A DNA stretch of 64,000 bases from CAVVFX01 sp963747535 (GTDB lineage: Bacteria; Acidobacteriota; Terriglobia; Bryobacterales; Bryobacteraceae), in the NCBI GenBank assembly GCA_963747535.1, contig CAVVFX010000004.1, positions 186,001 through 250,000 on the forward strand. The letters are read 5' to 3'. Within the stretch, counting starts at the first letter, position 1, and the number at the start of each line of letters is the position of its first letter. The notes under the pieces were generated by a model that did not search any database, had not been told where the DNA came from, and saw nothing but the letters and a program-made list of their open reading frames with translations. The position numbers were made by a program, and so were the translations under genes. Shown here one piece after another: positions 8,344 to 17,146 of the stretch.

Positions 8344-8371
8344 ACGGGTTCGATTCCCGTTAGCGCTACCA
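8344..8371 (+). other. tRNA 3' end fragment, possible relic attachment site
   Basis: The 28 bases fold as a tRNA T-arm (ACGGG stem, TTCGATT loop, CCCGT) followed by an acceptor 3' strand TAGCGCT, discriminator A and an encoded CCA. No matching 5' half (AGCGCTA) lies within 100 bases upstream, so the gene is not complete. Such fragments are typical of sites left by integrating elements that target tRNA 3' ends. The isotype cannot be read. Confidence 0.6.
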
Positions 8372-8629
8372 TGTTTTCATAGACTTACGGGCCATCGGGT
8401 GCCATCCGGTGCCACGCGCAACGCTCAACAGGAAATCTCGACAAGTTAAGCCACCAAGATGAGCTAATGTCTTGGCCAAGTCGCAAAATCCAGGGGTGGA
8501 ATGTTCTGTTCTCTCCAGAAAGAATCCTTCTGCCCTTTGACGCTTCCATGACTTCCCACTTTGGCTGTGCGCTGATTCAGCTTTGTCCAACAGCGCTTGA
8601 AATCTGCTCGCAAAATTCCTTACTTGAAA

Positions 8630-8671
8630 GTTTCGCCTGGTGCAATGCAGGTGTTGCGCACCAGGCGAAAC
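8630..8671 (-). terminator. Long stem-loop ending the four-gene host operon
   Basis: A perfect 14-bp inverted repeat (GTTTCGCCTGGTGC against its complement, 8630-8643 and 8658-8671) with a 14-base loop lies 18 bases past the stop of the last gene at 8690. Only a weak TTT follows, so termination may be factor-assisted. Confidence 0.65.
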
Positions 8672-8689
8672 CCGCCGAATTTGCCCCCA

Positions 8690-9181
8690 TTAGTTGCAGT
8701 CGTGGCCAGTTTTAACAACTCTCCGTACGATCGGAGGTGATGTAGTTTGTGGCATATCGATTGGTTTCCAATTGCCGCTAATCATGGCTTCTCTGCGATA
8801 ATTCTGTAGCGCGATGTGTCCGGTACTGCTCACCGTAACCAGAGCAATCTCGAAGTCCTGCCCAACATCGCGACGTTCTCCAAATTGCACGCGTGCCTTG
8901 AAGTTATGCGTTACAGGATCGATTCTGGCCTCCGATTGTGGTACCCACACGTTGTCGTAATCGATCCGATGGACTAAAACCCATAAGTGATTGGCCGGGC
9001 CAATAATGGCGGAACCTGTCACGTCCGCCTGGCAACTGACACTGGAGGCGGGTGAGGAAGCGGGAGGTTCCTGCCATGTGATTGTGGGAACACCTTTATC
9101 CTCCGCAATGGTTAAAGATAGCGATGCGGCGCATAGAATCACGCCGTAGCGCTGTAAGTTTGAGCTCGATCTTCGTGTCAT
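8690..9181 (-). CDS. Secreted hypothetical protein (163 aa)
   Basis: The N-terminus (RRSSSNLQRYGVILCAASLS, then LTIAEDKG) looks like a signal peptide. The mature part has an immunoglobulin-like beta pattern: VSCQADVTGSAIIGPANHLW, VLVHRIDYDNVWVPQ, DVGQDFEIALVTV and a proline-rich end. I have seen this GPANxLWVLVHR pattern in other bacterial envelope proteins, but no function is assigned. It is the last gene of the operon, with TAGGAG before the ATG, and is followed by a strong hairpin. Confidence 0.65.
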   Translation of the reverse strand: MTRRSSSNLQRYGVILCAASLSLTIAEDKGVPTITWQEPPASSPASSVSCQADVTGSAIIGPANHLWVLVHRIDYDNVWVPQSEARIDPVTHNFKARVQFGERRDVGQDFEIALVTVSSTGHIALQNYRREAMISGNWKPIDMPQTTSPPIVRRVVKTGHDCN

Positions 9182-9210
9182 ACAAATCTCCTAATAGATG
9201 TTGGTTTATA

Positions 9211-9879
9211 TCAATTCGCCGCAATGAGGAAAGCCGCAAAAACGGACTGGAACTTACTTAGTGCGGCATCCCGGTCCTGGGCTTGAATGTCCTGTTTCGC
9301 TTGGTTGAGTAATGAAGTATCCAAGTGCTTCGATGCTCGGTCGGATAACTGACTGAGCACGTCGCGATAGAGCTTGAGAGCCTGGTCTTTGCCGGACTCA
9401 TTGCGACCCGATAAGTAGCCTTCCGCATCACGGAGTTTCTGCAGCAGACCCTTGCCCCGCAGTTCTTCGATTAACTCGACGTCTGCGACCGCGCTGCGTG
9501 CTGCGGAGCGAACCTCCGTCGGCCCGCTGCTCGATAACGTGCGGAGCATGGCTACCGCACCAGTGCGGACGCTGGCGTTAGGGTCCGTCAAGGATAGTAC
9601 TTGTCCCAACCTGACAGCAAAGGGCTTATCCAAAGCTTCGGCAAGATAGAGGCCCATAGAACGAAGCCTGGGATCAGTGCTGCATGTTACCTGCACCAAC
9701 AAGTTCTCGGTCTGAGCCCGGGCGACGGCAAGATTCAGGTTTGCCACGGAAAGCTGGCCCTTGCCAACATCGATCTGTTTAATGTTGTAGGTCACGGTGA
9801 AAGCGAGCGCAGCGATCGCAATTACCATCTCAGTACAGATTTTTGTTTTATCCCATAAATCTTTTTGTTCGTGTCCCAT
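9211..9879 (-). CDS. Membrane-anchored HEAT/ARM-like protein
   Basis: The start at 9879 (MGHEQKDLWDK) is placed by GGAAGGAG about 9 bases upstream. One membrane span (MVIAIAALAFTVTYN) near residues 17-32 is followed by an all-helical domain with HEAT-like spacing (VLSLTDPNASVRTGAVAMLR, then SGPTEVRSAARSAVADVELI). The topology suggests a cytoplasmic or periplasmic adaptor tethered to the inner membrane. It lies third in the TonB-headed operon. The partner is unknown. Confidence 0.6.
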   Translation of the reverse strand: MGHEQKDLWDKTKICTEMVIAIAALAFTVTYNIKQIDVGKGQLSVANLNLAVARAQTENLLVQVTCSTDPRLRSMGLYLAEALDKPFAVRLGQVLSLTDPNASVRTGAVAMLRTLSSSGPTEVRSAARSAVADVELIEELRGKGLLQKLRDAEGYLSGRNESGKDQALKLYRDVLSQLSDRASKHLDTSLLNQAKQDIQAQDRDAALSKFQSVFAAFLIAAN

Positions 9880-9902
9880 CACGGTCATCTCCTTCCAAAG
9901 AA

Positions 9903-11597
9903 CTATCGGCCCCATTTTCGAGCTGCCCAAGCAGGCTGATTCGATCGGGGCTTTAACACCCATCCGTTGTCAACCTCCGCGTCAGCTGCTGCACCGTCGT
10001 CGCCAGTTGGTGTGTCCTCGAGAACAGGCATGATCTCAAAGTCCATTCGCTTGGGCTTGAGTTGCCGCCGAGCAGGTGGTGTGAGGAGCGTGACGAAGTC
10101 GCTCCAGGGATCCACCCGTATATGGGACGCCAATGGCAACACGGCCGCTGGTGCCAACTCGAAGTTGACAATTGTGGGGGCAAGGTCGAGCAAACGGCTC
10201 ATGGGAATAATCCTGTCGCTGCCGGGTACTCGGTTTCCGAATAGCGGCTTGAATAGGTGGGGCATCCGTTCTGCGGAGCCTGCCACCCCTTGCACGAACA
10301 GGGCGGCGCCCCGCAGCTTCGCATTGAGCTGGACTTTAGACAGGAGTTCCATGGCCTTTTCGTCCGCTTCGCCGACCTCATGCGGATTGCGATGAAGATT
10401 GAGTGTTTGAATCAGTTCTCGATCATCTACCAGAGTGCGGTCGTTGAACGAGTACTCCGTGCTGGAATGTCCAAGAAGAAGATGCGCGAGTTCTCGCGCC
10501 AGCATTAATATCAGACTTCCGTCATCACCAAGACTATCCATCAAGCCTTTCGAGATTACGATGGTGTTGTTAATGGTGAAACTCTTGAGAGGCGTGGTCA
10601 GTAAGATACGGCACTTCACTGGTACCAAACGAATCCCATTCTCGTCGAGGATTGTTTTGACGGTGGCTTCCAGATCCCCTTCGAGTTTGCCCGGAGGAGC
10701 CAGGAGGCCCGCCCTCTGCATGCGATCAACCAGATTGGACTCGCCATCTGACTGGAATCGCTCCTTGGGGTGAATCGGAGCGGAACTACCGCTTGACACT
10801 GCTGACCCTTCAACCACCTGGATGCTTGTAAACTCACTGAGGCTATACTTGTCCGCCGGCTGGTAGCCCCACAAATTGACTACGGCGGAAAACATGGAAC
10901 TACCAGCGACCGTTGCCTCCAGGCTCTCTTCTTCCAGGTAGATACTCCGTGGCAACCATAACCCAACACGAATACGAGCGCGCCAGGAGTCAAAGTGAAA
11001 GTACGGATTCCGCTTGCGCGGTCCGCTGTAGCTACCATCGAACCTCACAATGCTGTAGTCCTCCTCGTTTGCCCAGATGCGTCCAATAAAGCGGCCGTAT
11101 CCGGCCTCCGGCTTCGGCTTGATATCGAAGACAAAGCAACGAACAGGCCCGAGAAATTCCTTCTGGCGGTATTCCCATTCGTAGCGTTGGTCCAGGCCCG
11201 CATTGTCCGGAAGAGCGGTCTGTACAAAACCGCGAGGTAGAAAAGGCAATTGACGAGCGGAGCCTCGTGGCGCGGACCGGCGCGCATGATCCTCAAAGAA
11301 GGAGAACTCCGAGAAATTGACGCCATCGCTGCCGAAACTGACTCTCCCCAGATAGTAACTATCGCGAGTGACGGTCTTTCCGCTTCCCTTAACTCCCTCC
11401 GCAAGTTGAATGTAGGTTTCTGCCAGTGGATGCCACTGCTGAAGCTTAGCGATTAACTGACGCTCGCGTTGGACAATGTTATCGATGATCTGCGCCTTGG
11501 CTGCCGCAGAAATATCCCGAGACTGACCCGCGGCTGTCATCCGAGACAGAATCAATAAGATCCCCAATGATGAAACAACTCGTCTTCTTGCTGACAT
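9903..11597 (-). CDS. M48-like metallopeptidase-fold protein lacking the first zinc His
   Basis: A signal-like start (MSARRRVVSSLGILLILSR) leads to an N-terminal domain of about 250 residues rich in beta strands (YYLGRVSFGSDG, RRQKEFLGPVRCFVFDIKP-like segment) and then a C-terminal M48-type region. There, where an active enzyme has HExxH, the sequence reads ARELAHLLLGHSS: the Glu and second His remain, but the first His is Arg. A conserved-looking EADEKAMELL helix follows, as in M48 peptidases. Catalysis is therefore doubtful; a chaperone or scaffold role in the envelope is possible. AAAGGGA precedes the ATG. It is the second gene of the operon. Confidence 0.65.
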   Translation of the reverse strand: MSARRRVVSSLGILLILSRMTAAGQSRDISAAAKAQIIDNIVQRERQLIAKLQQWHPLAETYIQLAEGVKGSGKTVTRDSYYLGRVSFGSDGVNFSEFSFFEDHARRSAPRGSARQLPFLPRGFVQTALPDNAGLDQRYEWEYRQKEFLGPVRCFVFDIKPKPEAGYGRFIGRIWANEEDYSIVRFDGSYSGPRKRNPYFHFDSWRARIRVGLWLPRSIYLEEESLEATVAGSSMFSAVVNLWGYQPADKYSLSEFTSIQVVEGSAVSSGSSAPIHPKERFQSDGESNLVDRMQRAGLLAPPGKLEGDLEATVKTILDENGIRLVPVKCRILLTTPLKSFTINNTIVISKGLMDSLGDDGSLILMLARELAHLLLGHSSTEYSFNDRTLVDDRELIQTLNLHRNPHEVGEADEKAMELLSKVQLNAKLRGAALFVQGVAGSAERMPHLFKPLFGNRVPGSDRIIPMSRLLDLAPTIVNFELAPAAVLPLASHIRVDPWSDFVTLLTPPARRQLKPKRMDFEIMPVLEDTPTGDDGAAADAEVDNGWVLKPRSNQPAWAARKWGR

Positions 11598-11615
11598 ATC
11601 GTCCCTTTGTGCCCC

Positions 11616-12569
11616 TTAGTTTGCTAATTCGAATACGACCTTAAGAGTGGCAACGCTATCCACTGGATTGCCATCCTGGGTTGCTGGCTTGAACTTGAGC
11701 AGTTTGACGGTAGCAACGGCCTCTTCATCCAGGCCATGTCTCAGCGGGTGCTGAACGTCGAGAACTTCAATCGAACCGCTTGCACGAAACAAGACTCTCA
11801 CCAGCACGAACCCCTGAATTCTCAGGGCCCGAGCTTCCGCCGTATATTCCGGTCTAGGCATCGCAGGGACGTCAACCGGACGGAAACTTGGTGCGGGCCG
11901 GACCTCGCCAACCTCTGCATCCGCGACCGTCGGAAGGATGTTTCGAACCGGTGTTACCCCGTCCGCACGTTCAGGTCCTCCGTCGCTAACGCCGGATCGG
12001 CCTCCTCCTAATCTGAATACTTCAAGGCTGTGCGAAACGGGATGGAAATCGGTGTGGTTCTGTTCAGCCACGTTGGAACCGAGGATCGGCGCGGCCAGCA
12101 CGACAGTGCTCGGAGCAGTTGCCGCTAGCATAGAAAGGCCTTGGGGAATCCCGCGTAGGATCGGTTCCGCCGCTGGCGGTGCGATTTGCGGCGGAGGCGG
12201 TGAGTCAGCGAGATCGGCCGCGAGTTTACGCTCAGAAGGGGGCGCTTTGAACGGTCGCGGGGTAGATTTCACCGCTTGGGTCCGAACGTTCCGGGGTTGC
12301 GGCGGACGAACGGGTCGAAGAGCCGCTAGCACCGGATCCACTAGCACGACTACTCGCCGTCTCGGTGAGGCGATCGTGTCATCGTGGGATGGGGTTCTTG
12401 AAATCAGCCCTAGCAGGAGAACGAAAAGGAGATGAAGACCGATGCTGAATAGAAACGGCCGGCTCCGAAATTGCTCATTCCGCAATCGCAATGTGACATA
12501 GGTAAAGATTTCGCGAACCCGGTCAGAAGCAGTCTTCTCCGGAAAGCTAGTTAACGATAATATGGCCAT
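11616..12569 (-). CDS. TonB-family energy transducer-like protein
   Basis: The 317-residue layout is classic TonB: a short cytoplasmic start, one membrane anchor (FLFSIGLHLLFVLLLGLIS) near residue 40-58, a Pro-rich periplasmic stretch (PVRPPQPRN, DSPPPPQIAPP) and a C-terminal TonB domain (PRPEYTAEARALRIQGFVLV, then KLLKFKPATQDGNPV). TonB proteins carry proton-motive energy from ExbBD to outer-membrane receptors; no exbBD or receptor is nearby, so its partners must lie elsewhere. AAGGAG precedes the ATG. It heads an operon with the M48-like, HEAT-like and secreted proteins. Confidence 0.82.
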   Translation of the reverse strand: MAILSLTSFPEKTASDRVREIFTYVTLRLRNEQFRSRPFLFSIGLHLLFVLLLGLISRTPSHDDTIASPRRRVVVLVDPVLAALRPVRPPQPRNVRTQAVKSTPRPFKAPPSERKLAADLADSPPPPQIAPPAAEPILRGIPQGLSMLAATAPSTVVLAAPILGSNVAEQNHTDFHPVSHSLEVFRLGGGRSGVSDGGPERADGVTPVRNILPTVADAEVGEVRPAPSFRPVDVPAMPRPEYTAEARALRIQGFVLVRVLFRASGSIEVLDVQHPLRHGLDEEAVATVKLLKFKPATQDGNPVDSVATLKVVFELAN

Positions 12570-13292
12570 AGATTCTCTCCTTGAGTCTCGGGGAAGAGCA
12601 TGCAGTGCTTCCCGAAACGCACTTGGTTTACCGGATATTTGCCCAAGAAGCCTCTACCAGGCGAATCCGCAAAAGATGCGGAAAGCGCCCAAAGAAAAAG
12701 CGATCTTTAGTTAGCACACGCTACCACAGCGCCAAAAAAGGCTTAGATCTGGTGTCGCGTGGCAGGAACGGGAGGCCGATTCGAATGCGGCACGGCGAAC
12801 GTTAGGTTCGCGTGGATTGTAGCGGAACTACTGTAGCGAAGCGGCTTTGCCGGTTCAAAACGTGGTGGACGATCAGTCTTGCTTTGGAAACTGAGTCGAT
12901 CTACTTTCAGGTGACAGTTCCCGAACACTCGGAGAGTCGGTAAACTCGCCAAAGCCTCGTATCCTCCTCGGCCCTTATTGGTCTGTAAACCAGCAAGCAG
13001 CCTTAGAAATTAGGCTATTGACCAAAATTGCCTAACTTCAGTTAGATCGTATATGAAGTCAACCCCAATTGTCTAGGGGGTAATTGAAAAATTTTATGGT
13101 CTATATACATAGTAACAACTAACATATCAGGGCTGAAACCGAGCATCCTTTAGTTCCTGTCTAAAATTGGTGCGAAGTATTTGGGGATAGGAGCGCTACT
13201 TCCCCAAGGCCCTATCCTGGATTTCGGATGGGCGCCAATCTAACGTATAATCTTGTGGGACAGGCACGCATCAAGCCTTGGAGAGGCTTCAT
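12570..13292. promoter_or_regulatory. Divergent promoter region between the TonB operon and the MerR-GAF gene
   Basis: About 720 bases without a supported gene. The half near 13 kb is AT-rich and contains TATATACAT-like boxes (13099-13110) downstream of TTGAAA at about 13085, and an inverted repeat ACTTCA/TGAAGT around 13035-13058. It must hold the start signals of both flanking transcripts. Exact promoters cannot be set by eye. Confidence 0.4.
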
Positions 13293-15611
13293 TTGACGAT
13301 TCCAGAACTTCTCACCGAATTCAAAAGCGAAGGTCTGACCCGAGACATCCTGCGTGGTTGGATTGACAAAGATTGGTTTAGGGGTGATGCGGCGCGCGGG
13401 ACTTCCAAGCAACGTCGCCAATTCACCGAGACAGAGGTGGAACGTGTCCAAACATTGTTGCGATGTTATAACGCCGGTTATACACCGGAGGCGGCATATC
13501 GGACGGTTCAAGCCCAGGAAAACAGGAGCGCCATCGGATGGCCTCCAGGGATATCGCTGGCATTGATCGGGGAACGGAAGATGAAGTTGCTCCTCGAAGT
13601 AATCACCGAACTGGCGGGAAGCGTGTTCCTGATGAATCGGCCGACGACGTTGGCGAGCATAGCTAAGAGCGGACACCAAATTCTCGATGTCGAGTCCTGC
13701 GCGATCTTTGAGGTAGAGGGGACAGCGCTCCGCCTCGCCGCGCAGGCAAGCGACACGGGAATAAATCTAGGCGGCGTGTTGCTACCAATTCATAACGAGG
13801 CGAGAAAGGGTCTGACTGGTTACATTGCGTTCCACGGTAAGCCGGTGCGGTTGTACGGGTCGGCCTTGCGACGGCATTCAGCGGTGGCTGGAATGCCATT
13901 GGGCCACCTAGCCTCCGGTCGCTGCACCTCGCTGATGATGCTGCCCATGCGTGACCGCAGCCAAGTCATTGGTTGGCTAAAATGGGAGAACCGGAAAGGG
14001 GCGTCGGGCGAAGCGCGGGATTCCACTTTCTTCGATTGGTCGGATCAATGGTTGGGCGAACAACTAGCTCAAGCGATTGCCAACGTCCTGACGCGGGTTC
14101 GGATCGCCGAGGTTCCCGAGAAGCTGTTCGCCTCGTTGCCGATGGCGCGGAGCCTGCCGGATTTTCTGCAGACCCTCCTCAATCTCGTGATCGTGTTAAC
14201 CTGTGCCGATTCAGGAGACGTTTTCTGGAAAGACAGCGAGCGTGGCCAGATGATCCTGATGGCGGTGCATCCCGAAGATGGCAATTCGCTGCGGGTGGGG
14301 CAGGTTCTTCCCGAGCCGAGCATCGCCCACACGGTGCTTAGACACGCGACGACAGAGAACGTACCGGACGTTCGTCTTCGGGCAGATTATTATCCGGGCA
14401 GATCTGCCACTTTAAGTCAATTGTCGGTTCCCCTATTCCGGCCCGAGGGTCCAAGCGTTGGTGCGATCGGCGTGATCAATGCGGAAGCCGCCCGCCTGAC
14501 TGCCTTCGATTCCTCCGAGGTTCGCGCCATGGAATACTTAGCTCGCTATGCGGCTCCCGCTGCGCGAGTGATGGAGAGTAGAGACGAGATTGCACAAGTC
14601 TTTGGCCGAATGTCGGAACGGGCGATGCCAGGTGAGAAAGGTTTGTATGGGATTCTTGCAAGCGTTCGGCAGCACCTGAACCTCGACGAGGGCATCATCT
14701 TCATGGCGGACCACAAATTCGGCGTCTTGCGCTGTGCAGCGACAAACCCGCCGCGAGTAGAGGCGCGAAAATTCATTTTCGGGTTCGGCCAGACTTCGTT
14801 CGCCAGTATTGTGTTTATGGAAAAGCAGCCTCGTTTTTCGGCAGATCCATGGAATGACCCGTCAGTGAACAAGGACGGCTTGAAGCTGTTCGAAATTGAA
14901 GGCCCATTGGTGGGTGTGCCCCTGTTATTCGGTTCGACCGCCGTCGGTGCTATGGTAGTTTGGAGCAAATCGGGCCGAACGCCCCGACCTGACGATCGAT
15001 ATGCGCTGCGGCCATATGCGGACTTGGCGGTCACGACCATCGGGATCGCCGACACGGAGAGTCGGCAAGGCTTGCTCGACGAGCACATTCAAAGGGCTCA
15101 ACTACAAATGCAGGCGATCCATTTTGAACTAGGCCCTGTGATGAGGACAATCCTGCGAGGCATCACATTGTCATTCTTCGATCGCGCGCGATTCTTCATC
15201 TGGCGGGAGGGTTCGCAGGAGTTCCAGTGTGCAGATTCTTTTGGAGAGGATGTCCCAGGCAAATTTGTTACGACGGTTATCTCACTGACGAATCCCTACG
15301 CGAACCAACTGCTCGAGCAGATGAAAGCAGGGAACGTGCAACCATTCGAAGTCGTTCCAACCGAGACCGGGGAAGACCCGGACTGGGAACGTTTGGGCAA
15401 GCCGAAAGAGCTGCCATGGTGCCTGGCCGGAATGCTCGTCGCAGGACAGCCAGTGGGTTACCTGTCGGCCGATTCGCTCAATTCGAGAACAAGAGCCAAC
15501 GGTGCGAGCCTTACAGCCTTGGCAAAGGCCGCGAACGTAGCCGCTCAGGCGCTCGTTCTTTCGGGCACAATTCCTCTTCAGGCAATTCTAAGTGCGCCAT
15601 TCTCACGGTAA
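13293..15611 (+). CDS. MerR-like HTH protein with tandem GAF domains
   Basis: A TTG start at 13293 is preferred because GGAGAGG lies 6 bases before it; the frame is open from 13278. Residues about 1-70 resemble a MerR-type helix-turn-helix (IPELLTEFKSEGLTRDILRG, then QFTETEVERVQTLLRCYNAG). The remaining 700 residues appear to hold about four GAF-like sensor domains, with cores near SCAIFEVEGTALRLAAQ, VIGWLKWENRKG, GAIGVINAEAARLT and VGVPLLFGSTAVGAMVVW. There is no kinase, cyclase or output domain. Possibly a one-component sensor for a small ligand. It ends 58 bases before the convergent integrase, so its 3' end may have been altered by prophage insertion. Confidence 0.7.
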   Translation: MTIPELLTEFKSEGLTRDILRGWIDKDWFRGDAARGTSKQRRQFTETEVERVQTLLRCYNAGYTPEAAYRTVQAQENRSAIGWPPGISLALIGERKMKLLLEVITELAGSVFLMNRPTTLASIAKSGHQILDVESCAIFEVEGTALRLAAQASDTGINLGGVLLPIHNEARKGLTGYIAFHGKPVRLYGSALRRHSAVAGMPLGHLASGRCTSLMMLPMRDRSQVIGWLKWENRKGASGEARDSTFFDWSDQWLGEQLAQAIANVLTRVRIAEVPEKLFASLPMARSLPDFLQTLLNLVIVLTCADSGDVFWKDSERGQMILMAVHPEDGNSLRVGQVLPEPSIAHTVLRHATTENVPDVRLRADYYPGRSATLSQLSVPLFRPEGPSVGAIGVINAEAARLTAFDSSEVRAMEYLARYAAPAARVMESRDEIAQVFGRMSERAMPGEKGLYGILASVRQHLNLDEGIIFMADHKFGVLRCAATNPPRVEARKFIFGFGQTSFASIVFMEKQPRFSADPWNDPSVNKDGLKLFEIEGPLVGVPLLFGSTAVGAMVVWSKSGRTPRPDDRYALRPYADLAVTTIGIADTESRQGLLDEHIQRAQLQMQAIHFELGPVMRTILRGITLSFFDRARFFIWREGSQEFQCADSFGEDVPGKFVTTVISLTNPYANQLLEQMKAGNVQPFEVVPTETGEDPDWERLGKPKELPWCLAGMLVAGQPVGYLSADSLNSRTRANGASLTALAKAANVAAQALVLSGTIPLQAILSAPFSR

Positions 15612-15668
15612 GTTGACCAAAGGGCTGCAACTGTCCCGCTTCTGTCTCCTCGAACTAGGCTTAGAAAT

Positions 15669-16880
15669 CTAGTTTCCGGGTTTGGGCCGATTCTGCGACG
15701 ACGTACGGCCCATCAACTCATCCCAGCGGCAGGCGGCTTCGCGATCACGGCCGCGGAGGGCGTGGGAGTAGACGTCCGCCGTCACGCGGATGGATGAATG
15801 GCCCAGGCGCGCGGACACAGTCGGCAAGTCCACGCCGTTCGCCAGCAGGACCGAGGCGTGGCTGTGGCGCAGCGTATGCAGGCTGGCACCCTTGGGCAGG
15901 CCCAGGCGCCGGCAGAGAAGGGAGACAGACGCTGAAACCGAATCTGGCTTCAGCGGCGTGCCATCGGGATTCGCGAATATCAGATCGAGGTCGGCCTCGT
16001 AGTCGGAACCGATTTGCCGCCGGAATTCTTCCTGCCGCTTCCGATGCTCCTCAAGACGCGCCAGGGCGGACGGTGGCAATTCGATAAGGCGCGGCCGCTC
16101 ATTTTTGGTGCCTTTAAACTCCAGGCCCTCGTCGGTCTGTGTGAGGGACCGTTCGATTCTGGCATAGCCGAACTGAATGTCGGACCAGCGCAAAGCCAGG
16201 ACCTCGCCGCGGCGTGCACCGGTCGCTGCCGACATATCAAGAAATGTCGGTAGGCACCATGGTCCCGTTGCCGACTCAATCAGGACTTTCTGCTCAGATG
16301 GAAGAAGTGCCAAGTTGAGGCGCTTCTTTGGTATCGGCGGCTCACTATTGGTTACCGGGTTCGTGGTGACCAGTCCCCATCGGATTGCCCGACCAAAGGC
16401 AGACGAAACTACGCCAGCAATGCTCCGGACCGTCTTCGGACTGAGTGGCCGTGGTTTTTTCGTGCTCCGATGATGGCCGCCAGACTTCAGGAGTCGTTGC
16501 CACTCACGGCTGAGGTGGAGTGGCGTGATTTCGCCCAGTAGCATCGCGAGCAGTTCCGGCGCGACGCACGCGGCTTGTTCACGGTACCGCTCGACTGTCT
16601 TGGGTGCCAGTTTCTGTTCCGCGTGCTGGTGAATGAATTCCTGCAGCAGCATGGCCAGCGTCTTTGGCACCTCTGCGGTAACTCCGGCGCCGGCTTTGGC
16701 CATTTCATATTTCTTTTGTTCCTCGACGCGACGCGCGCTTTCCGCTTCCTGTGCTTCCTTCTTCGTTGCGAAGCCGGACCCTTTAATCCGGCGGCGGTTT
16801 TCCCGCGTGGCCCCTGCAGCATTAAATGCGTAATACCAGATATTTCCTGATCGGTATTCTTTGCGTTTGTGAACTGACAT
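15669..16880 (-). CDS. Prophage tyrosine recombinase (integrase)
   Basis: The 403 residues hold the usual three parts: an AP2-like arm-binding N-terminus (about 1-60, HKRKEYRSGNIWYYAFNAAG), a SAM-like core-binding domain (about 75-180) and the catalytic domain. The active-site residues are visible: Arg223 in ATGARRGEVLALRW, a Lys near 259, His335 and Arg338 in HTLRHSHAS, His361 in LGHSS and the nucleophile Tyr371 in DVYSHAL. It would integrate and excise the prophage. It lies at the extreme left end, 12 bases after the excisionase. It is complete. Confidence 0.93.
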   Translation of the reverse strand: MSVHKRKEYRSGNIWYYAFNAAGATRENRRRIKGSGFATKKEAQEAESARRVEEQKKYEMAKAGAGVTAEVPKTLAMLLQEFIHQHAEQKLAPKTVERYREQAACVAPELLAMLLGEITPLHLSREWQRLLKSGGHHRSTKKPRPLSPKTVRSIAGVVSSAFGRAIRWGLVTTNPVTNSEPPIPKKRLNLALLPSEQKVLIESATGPWCLPTFLDMSAATGARRGEVLALRWSDIQFGYARIERSLTQTDEGLEFKGTKNERPRLIELPPSALARLEEHRKRQEEFRRQIGSDYEADLDLIFANPDGTPLKPDSVSASVSLLCRRLGLPKGASLHTLRHSHASVLLANGVDLPTVSARLGHSSIRVTADVYSHALRGRDREAACRWDELMGRTSSQNRPKPGN

Positions 16881-16892
16881 CCCGTCTGCACC

Positions 16893-17126
16893 CTAACTCT
16901 GTGTGTGCGTGAAGTCCAGGGAATTGAGAATCGGTCGCGTGCCGCAACTCCGTTCCCATTCCTCATACGCGCGCCGCGTGATGATCCATCGCCGTCCCAC
17001 GCGGAGACCAGGCAGGAGGCCCTGCTCCAGCATCGTGTAAACGGCCAGGCGCCCGATATCAAGCCGGCGTGCAACCTCCGCAACTGACAGTCTGCTGGTG
17101 GGTCGGTTATATTTTTCGTCAGACAT
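16893..17126 (-). CDS. Excisionase-like MerR/HTH_17 DNA-binding protein
   Basis: The 77 residues form one winged-helix DNA-binding unit (RLSVAEVARRLDIGRLAVYT, then LEQGLLPGLRVGRRWIITRR). Such proteins beside an integrase bend attachment DNA and bias recombination toward excision. The string RPTSRLSVAEV near its start recurs almost unchanged (RPTSRMSVAEV) at the right prophage end near 62.44 kb, where the DNA is about 72 percent identical over 29 bases; whether this means anything is unclear. The gene sits between the UvrD helicase and the integrase. Confidence 0.8.
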   Translation of the reverse strand: MSDEKYNRPTSRLSVAEVARRLDIGRLAVYTMLEQGLLPGLRVGRRWIITRRAYEEWERSCGTRPILNSLDFTHTQS

Positions 17127-17146
17127 AAAGAATGAACTCTTTCGAC

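Noticed and set aside
12581..12805. Plus-strand frame in the gap before the MerR-GAF gene
   Set aside because: No ribosome site and basic low-complexity composition.
15653..15660. AACTAGGC shared with 61904-61911 as attachment core
   Set aside because: Eight bases are too short to separate from chance, and the right copy lies inside the inferred phage end.
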